Shown here piece after piece: positions 25,666-32,773 of a stretch of 45,267 nucleotides of DNA (within the stretch, counting starts at the first letter, position 1; each line of letters opens with the position of its first letter). The notes beneath the pieces were generated by a model. It ran no database searches. It was not told the DNA's origin and saw nothing but the letters and a program-made list of their open reading frames with translations. This DNA is from an uncultured Oscillospiraceae bacterium (GTDB taxonomy: Bacteria > Bacillota > Clostridia > Oscillospirales > Oscillospiraceae), in contig CANRNU010000017.1 of the NCBI GenBank assembly GCA_947632005.1, positions 1 through 45,267 on the forward strand, in the 5' to 3' direction. A program made the translations under genes and the position numbers.

Positions 25666-26423
25666 CCTGTGAACCTCCTTTCCAAAAACCGCACGATCTT
25701 CTCAAAGCAAATGCCGATCACGCCCAGAAGGATGATGCCCAGCAGCACCACGTCCATCTGGTAATAGCCGCTGGCCTTCTGGATCATCATGCCCAGGCCC
25801 CGGTCGCCGCCCACGATCTCCGAGGCCATCAGGGTGGTCAGGGAGGTGGACAGGCCCAGCCGGGCTGCCACCAGGATGAAGGGGGTGGTGGCGGGGATGG
25901 TGACCTTGAAGAAAATGTCGCTCTGCTTGGCGCCCAGGACCCGGGCCGCCTTGATGAGGGTCACGTCCACGCCCTTGACGCCCTGATAGATGGTGATGAC
26001 CATCACCAGGAAGGCGGCGATGAAGATGACCGTCACCTTCGGCACGGTGCCGATGCCCAGAGCCGCCACGATCAGGAACACATAGGCCAGGGGCGGGATG
26101 TTCCGCACGAACTGGATCCAGGGCTCCACGATGTGCTGGAAGGGCTCATACCAGGCCATCAGAAAGGCGATGGGGATGGACACGGCAAAGGCGATGCCAA
26201 AGCCGGTCAGCACACGCATCAGGCTCGCGCCGATGTGCTCCCAGAGGATGTGGTCCTCGATGCCCTTGGCGATGAACGCCCTGTACACCTTCACGGGGCT
26301 TGCAAAGATAGCGGGCCATGCATGAGAAGCGGCCAGCCACAGGGCGACGGCAGCCGCCAGGGAGATCAGCATCCAGACCCATTTGGGGATCTTGCTCCAT
26401 ACAGCGGATTTTTTAAGTTTCAA
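25641..26423 (-). CDS. NitT/TauT-family ABC transporter permease
   Basis: The 260-residue protein has six predicted membrane helices and the EAA-like loop (GVDVTLIKAARVLGAKQSDI) that contacts the ATPase. It resembles SsuC/TauC. Translation starts at TTG: AAAGGAGGCG stands seven bases upstream and no ATG is available nearby. It is the first of the three importer genes, after a promoter/operator region at 26469-26515. Confidence 0.9.
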   Translation of the reverse strand: MKLKKSAVWSKIPKWVWMLISLAAAVALWLAASHAWPAIFASPVKVYRAFIAKGIEDHILWEHIGASLMRVLTGFGIAFAVSIPIAFLMAWYEPFQHIVEPWIQFVRNIPPLAYVFLIVAALGIGTVPKVTVIFIAAFLVMVITIYQGVKGVDVTLIKAARVLGAKQSDIFFKVTIPATTPFILVAARLGLSTSLTTLMASEIVGGDRGLGMMIQKASGYYQMDVVLLGIILLGVIGICFEKIVRFLERRFTGWQETIQQ

Positions 26424-26468
26424 ATGTATGCGCCTCCTTTGCTTGTTTAATTCTCCCAGTATGTTACT

Positions 26469-26496
26469 ATTTTAGCACATTGATTTTGTATGAAAA
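26469..26496 (-). promoter_or_regulatory. Promoter of the importer-catabolic operon
   Basis: On the minus strand an extended -10 TGCTAAAAT (box at 26474-26469) is preceded by a weak -35 TTTTCA (26496-26491) at 16 bp. The weak -35 overlaps a GTATGAA repeat, which suits an activated or repressed promoter. It would drive the importer, the two-component genes and probably the enzymes below. Confidence 0.5.
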
Positions 26497-26515
26497 GTAT
26501 GAACTTTTTTCATAC
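26488..26515. promoter_or_regulatory. GTATGAA repeat cluster, candidate operator
   Basis: GTATGAA occurs as direct copies at 26488-26494 and 26497-26503. The second copy also forms an inverted repeat with TTCATAC at 26509-26515. The cluster spans the end of the PFK-like gene and the -35 region of the importer promoter. It is a candidate binding site for the response regulator encoded downstream or for another dimeric regulator. Confidence 0.5.
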
Positions 26516-27679
26516 CCCCGCCCCGTCCAGCCGGGCCATGGCCGGCAGCGGTCCCCCCAGCAGGGGCTCGCACCAGCGGACGAAGGCGTCGGTCACGTCC
26601 CCCTGGGGCACGTCCAGGTATTCCATGGGCATGGTCCGCTCTCCCAGCATGACCTGCTCCACCGGGACCAGGAAGGTCTCGCACCGGTAGGGCGCGGCGG
26701 ACAGGCGGCGGAAGGCGACCATCTGTCCCGTCTCCCCCGCCAGGGCCGCCCGGCAGGCCACCCGGCCCGCCTCCTCTGCCTCCGCGGCGTCCACCGGGGA
26801 CTGCCAGGCAATGGAAGCCCGGGCCAGGATGCCCGGCTTCTCACTGCGGGCCTTGATCCCCAGCCGCCGGACGATCATCTGGGCCAGATGGGAGGACACG
26901 TCTCCGAAATAGGTGGACCGGCCGGTCTGAAAGATGGGCGGCACGATGGGCGTCCCATCGGCAAAGCGGATCCCCTCGCTGGCCACCACGATCACGCCCC
27001 CCAGCCGGTCATAGAGCGTCTTCACCCGGTCCAGGAACTCCTCCTCCCGGAAAGGCACCTCCGGGGGCATGATGAGATGGGGCGCGTCCCCCGCCCGCTC
27101 CCGAGCCAGGGCCGCGGAAGCGGTGGTCCACCCCGCGTTCCGTCCCAAAGACTCCAGCACCACCACATGGATGGGCAGGCTGCGCACGTCCACTGCCAGC
27201 TCCCGCAGGGTCCCGGCCATATACCGGGCCACGCTGCCAAAGCCGGGGCAGTGGTCCGTGACGGCGATATCGTTGTCCATGGTCTTGGGGATGCCCATCA
27301 CCGCCACGCCCTTCCCGGCACAGGCCGCTGCCAGCTTGCCGCAGGCGTCCATGGTCCCGTTGCCGCCGTTCATGAGCACATAGGCGATGTCCCGCTCTGC
27401 CAGAATGTCCGCCATGCGGGCGTAATCCTCCGCTTCCAGGGGATCCCGGGAGGTACCGATGGCCGTGGCCGGGGTGTGGGGCAGCTTCTCCAGCTCCTCC
27501 GCCGGCAGGGCGCCGAAGTCCAGGAGCCGCCCCTTCATGAGGCCGCCGGTCCCGCCCACAGCGCCGTAAACATGGCCCACCTCGCCGCTGGTCAGCGCCT
27601 CCTTCACCGCCCCGTACAGGGAACAGTTCAAAACCGCCGTGGGTCCGCCGCCATGTATGATGACCATGTTCTTTTTCAT
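26510..27679 (-). CDS. Phosphofructokinase-family sugar kinase
   Basis: The 389-residue PfkA-type protein opens with MVIIHGGGPTAVLN, typical of the longer group that includes pyrophosphate-dependent enzymes. The catalytic base Asp135 is in PKTMDND. At the donor site the sequence is GGNGT (105-109): the first Asp of GGDG/GGDD is Asn and the next residue is Gly, as in ATP enzymes, while the Lys of PKTMDND is usual in pyrophosphate enzymes. Donor and acceptor are therefore uncertain. It may put a 1-phosphate on the pathway's ketose. I chose the ATG at 27679, after GGAGAGGGG; it has its own promoter at 27755-27784 and lies 86 bp ahead of the importer. Confidence 0.83.
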   Translation of the reverse strand: MKKNMVIIHGGGPTAVLNCSLYGAVKEALTSGEVGHVYGAVGGTGGLMKGRLLDFGALPAEELEKLPHTPATAIGTSRDPLEAEDYARMADILAERDIAYVLMNGGNGTMDACGKLAAACAGKGVAVMGIPKTMDNDIAVTDHCPGFGSVARYMAGTLRELAVDVRSLPIHVVVLESLGRNAGWTTASAALARERAGDAPHLIMPPEVPFREEEFLDRVKTLYDRLGGVIVVASEGIRFADGTPIVPPIFQTGRSTYFGDVSSHLAQMIVRRLGIKARSEKPGILARASIAWQSPVDAAEAEEAGRVACRAALAGETGQMVAFRRLSAAPYRCETFLVPVEQVMLGERTMPMEYLDVPQGDVTDAFVRWCEPLLGGPLPAMARLDGAGV

Positions 27680-27754
27680 AACAAGCCCCTCTCCGTATCG
27701 CGCCGCCAGCCGGGAACAAGGCGGCTTCCTGTCAGCGCATTCACATTTTTCACC

Positions 27755-27784
27755 ATTATACCATACCATTCGAGACTATTACAA
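27755..27784 (-). promoter_or_regulatory. Promoter of the PFK-like gene
   Basis: On the minus strand TTGTAA (27784-27779), an 18-bp spacer and an extended TGGTATAAT (-10 box at 27760-27755) form a good vegetative promoter with a start near 27748. It gives a leader of about 70 nt. Confidence 0.7.
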
Positions 27785-27843
27785 GGAAAATTGTGCTATT
27801 TTAACAACTTGTCATACTGCCGACCTGTCCGACCGATCTTGGA

Positions 27844-27883
27844 CGATAAAAAACGCGGCGGCAGAGAGGTTCTCTGCCGCCGC
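27844..27883 (-). terminator. Leftward rho-independent terminator
   Basis: GCGGCGGCAGAGA (27855-27867) and TCTCTGCCGCCGC (27871-27883) form a perfect 13-bp stem with a 3-nt loop. On the minus strand it is followed by GTTTTTTATC. It can only serve leftward transcripts, yet the nearest leftward gene to its right is the aldo/keto reductase, beyond the rightward spore-protein gene. Confidence 0.8.
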
Positions 27884-28075
27884 GCTCACCGGATATCCAT
27901 TCTTATTATATTGCCGCCTTCTCCGGCGGCGACAAAATTTGGATTTCATATCGGGCGGAAAAATGCAGACCATAATGCCGGACAAATCAATAGGGCGGCA
28001 TTGCAAAACGGCATCGTGCCGTCTTGCCCAGCCGATCCTCCTTTGTCCAATGCTACGGAAAGGAGTGCTACAACA

Positions 28076-28273
28076 ATGGCGAAGAATTCCAACCAGCTCG
28101 TGAACCCCAATGCCCGCGACGCGATGAACCGCTTCAAGATGGAAGCCGCCTCCGAGGTGGGCGTCAACCTGAAGCAGGGTTACAACGGCGACCTGACCAG
28201 CCGTCAGGCCGGTTCCGTCGGCGGCCAGATGGTCAAAAAGATGATCGAGGCCTACGAGAACGGCATGAAGTAA
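28076..28273 (+). CDS. Alpha/beta-type small acid-soluble spore protein
   Basis: The 65-residue protein matches alpha/beta-type SASPs: a short N-terminus, the protease (GPR) target region around RFKMEAASEVG, and the conserved DLTSRQAGSVGGQMVKKMIE helix. It coats and protects DNA in the dormant spore. AAGGAG precedes the ATG. Expression is expected in the forespore under sigma-G, encoded 1.4 kb away. A double hairpin follows the stop. Confidence 0.95.
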   Translation: MAKNSNQLVNPNARDAMNRFKMEAASEVGVNLKQGYNGDLTSRQAGSVGGQMVKKMIEAYENGMK

Positions 28274-28321
28274 CTCCTCTGTAAAGAGGAGCGGCGCGGC
28301 AGAACTGCCGCGCCGCTTTTT
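28274..28321 (+). terminator. Terminator of the spore-protein gene
   Basis: A small hairpin (CTCCTCT, 28274-28280, with AGAGGAG, 28285-28291) abuts a strong one: GCGGCGCGGCAG (28291-28302) with CTGCCGCGCCGC (28305-28316), followed by six T. The second is a standard terminator. The tandem arrangement may add mRNA stability. Confidence 0.9.
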
Positions 28322-28334
28322 TATATGTTCTCCC

Positions 28335-29462
28335 TCAGTCAGGCTCGTTTGAAAAGCACTTCGTCACCTTCCGGAGGTTTTCGATGATGGGCAGATGCTG
28401 GGGGCACACGCCCTCGCACTGGCCGCACTGGATGCAGTCTGCCGGTTTGCCGAACTCCCGGGTAAGCAGATCATAGGCGGTGAAGTTGCTGGACCAGCCC
28501 TTGTCCTCCGCCTCCCGCATCTGCTCGTTATACAGGGCAAAATACTTGGGGATGGCGATGTGCATGGGGCAGCCCTCCGTGCAGTAGGAGCAGCCCGTGC
28601 AGTCGATGGCGACCTTCTCCCGGATGAGCTCTGCCGCCCGCTCTACCAGCGCGCGTTCCTCCGCCGTGAAGGGGGCAGGGTCCGCCATATAGGAGGTGTT
28701 GTCCAGCATCTGCTCCATGCTGCTCATGCCGGAGAGCACCACCATCACCTCCGGCAGGGATGCGGCAAACCGCACAGCCCAGGAGGACAGGGACGCTTCC
28801 GGCGCATGTGCCTTCAAAAGCGCCTCCGCCGCCGGCGGGAGCTTGGCCAGGGTGCCGCCCTTCACCGGCTCCATGACCACGACCTTCTTTCCATGGCGGA
28901 CTGCCGTCTCATAGCACGCCCGGGACTGGACGCTGTCGCTCTCCCAGTCCAGATAGTTGATCTGCAGCTGCACGAACTCCATCTCCGGGTGCTTTGTCAA
29001 TATCTCGTCCAGCAGCTCCGGGCTGCTGTGGAACGAAAAGCCCGCGTGGCGCACAAGTCCCTGGGCCTTTTTCTCCAGCAGCCAGGAGAAGCAGTCCAGC
29101 TCCTCATATTTTGGATAGCTGCCGCTCTCGATGCCATGGAGCAGGTAGTAATCAAAGTACCCGGCGCCAGTCTTTCTGAGCTGTTCCTGAAAAACCTTGT
29201 CCCGGTCCTCCAGGGTATGGAAAAATTCCGAGTGGAGCTTGCTGGCCAGGGTAAAGCTGTCCCGGGGATGCCGGTCCACCAGGCACACCTTCGTGGCCTC
29301 CTCGCTCTTGAACCCGCAGTACATCCAGGCCGTGTCAAAGTATGTAAATCCCCGCTCCAAAAAGACATCCACCATCTTCTTGGTGGTCTCCAGGTCGATG
29401 CTGCCCGCGTCATTGGGGTCCAGCAGCGGCAGACGCATCAGACCAAATCCCAGTTTTTTCAA
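28335..29462 (-). CDS. Aldo/keto reductase with C-terminal 4Fe-4S ferredoxin domain
   Basis: The 375-residue cytoplasmic protein has an AKR barrel with catalytic Asp and Tyr in FDTAWMY, Lys in ASKLH and His in YYLLHGIE. The C-terminal domain carries two [4Fe-4S] motifs, CTGCSYCTEGCP and CIQCGQCEGVCP, so electrons can pass between a flavin- or NAD(P)-type donor and ferredoxin-like clusters. The substrate is unknown. Translation probably starts at TTG (29462): GGGAGGG stands seven bases upstream and the protein then begins KKLGFGLMRLP, as relatives do; a start at 29582 would add 40 unrelated residues. It is between sigG and the spore-protein gene, all leftward except the latter. Confidence 0.87.
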   Translation of the reverse strand: MKKLGFGLMRLPLLDPNDAGSIDLETTKKMVDVFLERGFTYFDTAWMYCGFKSEEATKVCLVDRHPRDSFTLASKLHSEFFHTLEDRDKVFQEQLRKTGAGYFDYYLLHGIESGSYPKYEELDCFSWLLEKKAQGLVRHAGFSFHSSPELLDEILTKHPEMEFVQLQINYLDWESDSVQSRACYETAVRHGKKVVVMEPVKGGTLAKLPPAAEALLKAHAPEASLSSWAVRFAASLPEVMVVLSGMSSMEQMLDNTSYMADPAPFTAEERALVERAAELIREKVAIDCTGCSYCTEGCPMHIAIPKYFALYNEQMREAEDKGWSSNFTAYDLLTREFGKPADCIQCGQCEGVCPQHLPIIENLRKVTKCFSNEPD

Positions 29463-29605
29463 ATCCTGTCCCTCCCATTGATATGCAGTTTCTGTTTTCC
29501 CGCCGGGGACTTCCCGGTCGCCGGTCGTGGCGTTTTCCTCTACGATCAGGATGGATGATAAATGATTGTACCAAAGTTTCACAGGGACCGCAATCCCCTC
29601 CGGCG

Positions 29606-29649
29606 AAAAAAACTCCCTAAAAGGAGAGGCCGCGGTGCGGCCTCTCCTT
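29606..29649 (-). terminator. Terminator of sigG
   Basis: AAGGAGAGGCCGC (29621-29633) and GCGGCCTCTCCTT (29637-29649) form a perfect 13-bp stem overlapping the sigG stop codon. A run of seven T follows on the minus strand after a short gap (complement of 29606-29612). Confidence 0.85.
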
Positions 29650-30427
29650 ACGGTTGAAACAGTGCCTTTTTGATCTGTCCCACGGCGTTTTTCTCCAGAC
29701 GGGACACCTGGGCCTGGCTGATGCCGATGGCGGCGGCCACCTCCATCTGGGTGCGGCCATCAAAAAAGCGCATGGACAGGATACGTTTCTCCCGCTCGCC
29801 CAGCTTGTCCACCGCCTCGGAAAGGGCGATGCGTTCCAGCCAGGCAGCGTCGGTGTTCTTGCTGTCGCCGATCTGGTCCATGACGGACATGCTCTCGCCC
29901 CCATCGGAATACACCGGGTCGAACAAGCTCACCGGGTCGGAAATGGCGTCCATGGCCATGACCACCTCGCTGACCTCCAGGTCCAGCGCCTTGGCGATGT
30001 CCTCCACCGAGGGCTCCCGCTGGTGCTCGTTCAGGTATGCCTCCTTGGCCTGGATGACCCGGTAGGCGGTGTCCCGCAGGGACCGGCTCACCCGCAGGGC
30101 GCTGTTGTCCCGCAGATACCGGCGTATCTCCCCGGATATCATGGGCACACCGTAGGTGGAAAATTTCACGTCCTGGGTCACGTCAAAGTTGTCGATGGCC
30201 TTGATCAGGCCGATGCACCCCACCTGGAACAGGTCGTCCACGTTCTCGCCCCGGCCGGAGAATTTCTGGATCACGCTCAGGACCAGCCGGAGATTCCCGC
30301 TGATGAGCTCCTCCCGCGCCTGCATGTCCCCTGCCTTGGCCCGGATGAGAAGCTCTCTCGTCTCCTCACTTTTCAGCACCTTCAGCCTGGCTGTGTTCAC
30401 GCCGCAGATCTCCACTTTGCATTGCAA
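29648..30427 (-). CDS. sigG: RNA polymerase sporulation sigma factor SigG
   Basis: The 259-residue protein is a sigma-70 factor closely matching Bacillus sigma-G. It opens with KVEICGVNTARLKVL, followed by region 2 (NLRLVLSVIQKF, VDDLFQVGCIGLIKAIDNFD, VKFSTYGVPMI), region 3 (RVSRSLRDTAYRV) and region 4 with the TQMEVAAAIGISQAQVSRLEK helix-turn-helix. It directs late forespore transcription, including genes for spore DNA-binding proteins. In Bacillus it follows spoIIGA and sigE; here it is flanked by a reductase and a radical SAM gene instead. A forespore-type promoter lies upstream. Confidence 0.96.
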   Translation of the reverse strand: MQCKVEICGVNTARLKVLKSEETRELLIRAKAGDMQAREELISGNLRLVLSVIQKFSGRGENVDDLFQVGCIGLIKAIDNFDVTQDVKFSTYGVPMISGEIRRYLRDNSALRVSRSLRDTAYRVIQAKEAYLNEHQREPSVEDIAKALDLEVSEVVMAMDAISDPVSLFDPVYSDGGESMSVMDQIGDSKNTDAAWLERIALSEAVDKLGEREKRILSMRFFDGRTQMEVAAAIGISQAQVSRLEKNAVGQIKKALFQP

Positions 30428-30465
30428 CGGACTATCCCCTCTCGTCTCATCTCGTCAGGCTAAGA

Positions 30466-30496
30466 TAGTGTTGCCAACTGTGGGAATTTTGATTCA
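30466..30496 (-). promoter_or_regulatory. Forespore-type promoter of sigG
   Basis: On the minus strand GGCAACACTA (30475-30466) fits the sigma-F -10 consensus GGnRAnAnTR in full. TGAATC (30496-30491) resembles a sigma-G -35. Read as sigma-G, AACACTA lies 18 bp behind it. The mixture suits a gene switched on by sigma-F and then by its own product, as known in Bacillus. Confidence 0.5.
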
Positions 30497-30621
30497 TGCC
30501 GCTGTCGGTGCAATTTTTATGGCAGAAAGCCGGGAAAAATCCTCTCATCCCCTTTCTTTTTTCCCGGGGATATGATAAAATATCGTGCCGATAATGTTAG
30601 AAAGCTCAGAGGACCGGACTT

Positions 30622-31500
30622 ATGCCCAACCCCTACAAGACAAGAGAAGGCGGCGCCACCGTCACCGTTTTCGTCCCCTACGACTGCCAGAATCACTGCC
30701 CGTTCTGCATCAACAAACAGGAATATGCAGACATGACCGGCTTCAGCCTGGAGAAGATCTGCGCCAGCATCCGGCGCATGGACGCCATCACCCCCCGGTG
30801 CGATTTCGTGTTCACCGGCGGCGAGCCCATGGCCAACCTGGACAGCCTCCAGATCATGCTGGACTGCATCCCCACCACCCACCGGGTGTTCATCAACACC
30901 ACCCTGCCCGTGTTCGAGAACCAGACCCAGGAGGACATCCTGGCCTTTTTTGCCCGCAACCGGGACAAGGTCACCTGCGTCAACATCTCCCGCCATATGC
31001 AGAAGTATGTGGAGGAGTCCCCGGACGAGCTCATCGGGAAGCTCCCCGTCCCCGCCCGGGTGAACTGTGTGCTGTGGAAGAACTATCCCGGCCAGGACCT
31101 GCCCGCCTTCGTGGAGCGCTGGAAGGGCCGGGGCGTGTCCATCCAGTTCCGCTACGACTACACCGACACCACCCCGGAGAACCTGTACCGGGAGGAGGAC
31201 GACAAGATCCTCCACGACCTGAAGCGATACTTCACCTACCGGGGCCTGGACGGCTGCCGGATGCGCAACGGCTATCACTTCGAGTACGACGGGGTGGAGA
31301 TCACCTACCACAAGACCCTGCCCTACAGCACCATCACCGAGACCGGCCCCGACGGCGTCACATATGACATCCTCTACGACGTCATCATCAAGCAGAACGG
31401 AGACATCCACTCCGACTGGACCGGCGTGATGATGGACGTGCCCGCCTACGAAAAGGTGGTCTTCGAGCCCGACGACCAGCACTGGATCGAGCGCTACTGA
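30622..31500 (+). CDS. Radical SAM protein of unknown function
   Basis: The 292-residue protein has the cluster motif C22-x3-C26-x2-C29 (DCQNHCPFCINKQEY) and the SAM-binding FTGGEPMANL segment at about 57-66. No SPASM Cys ladder or second cluster motif is visible. The C-terminal part, ending in an acidic stretch with TGVMMDVPAYEKVVFEPDDQ, gives no recognised domain. The AGAGGA site precedes the ATG; an AT-rich TATGATAAAAT at 30571 may be its -10. It is divergent from sigG, but I see no evidence that it is sporulation-specific. It could be an activating or modifying enzyme; I cannot name a substrate. Confidence 0.82.
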   Translation: MPNPYKTREGGATVTVFVPYDCQNHCPFCINKQEYADMTGFSLEKICASIRRMDAITPRCDFVFTGGEPMANLDSLQIMLDCIPTTHRVFINTTLPVFENQTQEDILAFFARNRDKVTCVNISRHMQKYVEESPDELIGKLPVPARVNCVLWKNYPGQDLPAFVERWKGRGVSIQFRYDYTDTTPENLYREEDDKILHDLKRYFTYRGLDGCRMRNGYHFEYDGVEITYHKTLPYSTITETGPDGVTYDILYDVIIKQNGDIHSDWTGVMMDVPAYEKVVFEPDDQHWIERY

Positions 31501-31506
31501 TGACAA

Positions 31507-31549
31507 AAAAGACCGTCCCCCGGACATTTGGTCCGGGGGACGGTCTTTT
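31507..31549. terminator. Bidirectional terminator, 19-bp stem
   Basis: The arms 31507-31525 and 31531-31549 are perfectly complementary over 19 bp (core GACCGTCCCCCGGAC) around an ATTTG loop. A and T runs at the ends let it stop both the radical SAM transcript and the leftward pepT operon. Confidence 0.92.
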
Positions 31550-31555
31550 GTTGTT

Positions 31556-32773
31556 TTACTTGCTGTAGAGCTTCACGATGTTCAGGAGTATCTCCACCAC
31601 TGCGTCCATGTCCTCCGCGGCGATACACTCCATGGGCCCGTGGAAATTATACCCGCCGGTGCCCAGGTTGGGACAGGGCAGGCCCATGAAGCTGAGCCGG
31701 GCCCCGTCGGTGCCGCCCCGGATGGGTTCCACCGTGGGTTCGACGCCCGCCAGCTCCGCCGCCTTCCTGGCGTTGTCCACCAGATGCATGCAGCCGGACA
31801 GCTTCTCCCGCATGTTGTAGTAGGTATCCTGCATGTCCAGCGTCACCTCTGCGGTGGGATGGGCCGTAGCCGCCCGGCCGCATATGTCCCGCAGCATGGT
31901 CTTTCGGGCCTCGAATCTCTCCCGGTCGTGGTCCCGGATGATATATCCCATCCGGGCAGCCGCGGCGGTGCCGCTCAGCCCGTCCAGATGGAAAAAGCCC
32001 TGATACCCCTCCGTTTTGGCAGGGATCTCCTCCGGCGGGAGGGCAGCGTTGATCTCCCCGGCGATGAGCAGGGCGTTTTCCATGACGCCCTTGGCCGAGC
32101 CGGGATGGACGGACACGCCGGTGATGCGCACCACCGCACTGGCGGCGTTGAAATTCTCATACTCCACCGACCCGGCGGCGCCTCCGTCCACCGTGTAGGC
32201 GTACTCCGCCCCGAAGGCGGACACGTCGAAATGGTCCGGGCCCTCGCCGATCTCCTCATCGGGGGTGAAGGCCACGCAGACCCTCCCGTGGGGGATATCC
32301 TCCGTCAGCAGCCGCTCGCACAGCGTCACGATCTCCGCCACACCGGCCTTGTCATCCGCCCCCAGCAGAGTGGAGCCGTCGGCGGTGATCAGGGTCTTTC
32401 CGGCAAGGCTTTTCAAAAACGGGAAATCCGCCGTCCGGATGACCCGCCCCTCCCGGGGCAGGGCCACGTCGCCCCCGTCATAGTCCGGGTGCAGCACCGG
32501 CCGCACGTCCTTTCCGGGAAAGTCCGGGGCCGTGTCCATGTGGGCCAGAAAGCCGATGGCCGGGTCGCCCTCATGGCCCGGCGAGGCCGGGAGCCAGGCC
32601 GTGACGATGCAGTTTTCATCCACCGCCGGCCTTTCCAGCCCCAGCTCCTGCAGCTCCTCCGCCAGCATTTTTGCCAGGTCCCACTGGCAGGCCGTGGAGG
32701 GCGTGACGCCCGACTGGGGGTCCGAGGCCGTGTGCACCTTCACATACCGCAAAAGCCGCTGGTATGCCCTCAT
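31556..32773 (-). CDS. pepT: Peptidase T (tripeptide aminopeptidase)
   Basis: The 405-residue M20B metallopeptidase has the dizinc ligands in order: His78 and Asp80 in FLAHMDTAPD, Asp in LLGADDKAGVAE, the Glu pair in TPDEEIGEGP, Asp in YTVDGGAAG and the C-terminal His in YNFHGPMECI. It removes N-terminal residues from tripeptides in the cytoplasm. Length and motif positions match E. coli PepT. I chose the ATG at 32773, which overlaps the esterase stop by 4 bp (ATGA). It is the last gene of a leftward operon. Confidence 0.93.
   Translation of the reverse strand: MRAYQRLLRYVKVHTASDPQSGVTPSTACQWDLAKMLAEELQELGLERPAVDENCIVTAWLPASPGHEGDPAIGFLAHMDTAPDFPGKDVRPVLHPDYDGGDVALPREGRVIRTADFPFLKSLAGKTLITADGSTLLGADDKAGVAEIVTLCERLLTEDIPHGRVCVAFTPDEEIGEGPDHFDVSAFGAEYAYTVDGGAAGSVEYENFNAASAVVRITGVSVHPGSAKGVMENALLIAGEINAALPPEEIPAKTEGYQGFFHLDGLSGTAAAARMGYIIRDHDRERFEARKTMLRDICGRAATAHPTAEVTLDMQDTYYNMREKLSGCMHLVDNARKAAELAGVEPTVEPIRGGTDGARLSFMGLPCPNLGTGGYNFHGPMECIAAEDMDAVVEILLNIVKLYSK

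Larger units (their letters stand above)
27680..28075. other. Intergenic region between the PFK-like and spore-protein genes
   Basis: This 396-bp gap holds the leftward promoter of the PFK-like gene (27755-27784), a strong leftward terminator (27844-27883) and a smaller hairpin, GCCGCC (27913-27918) with GGCGGC (27925-27930). The right part should carry the forespore promoter of the spore-protein gene, but I found no convincing sigma-G pair. CATAATG at 27971-27977 is the best -10-like match and has no well-spaced -35. No gene is seen. Confidence 0.5.

Noticed and set aside
27947-27977. Sigma-G promoter for the spore-protein gene
   Set aside because: CATAATG is a fair -10 but the only -35-like TTCATA is 20 bp away, outside the normal spacing, so I did not annotate it.
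27812-28006. Small minus-strand frame of 64 codons between the PFK-like and spore-protein genes
   Set aside because: The product is an Arg run within otherwise random sequence, has no ribosome-binding site, and crosses hairpin structures.
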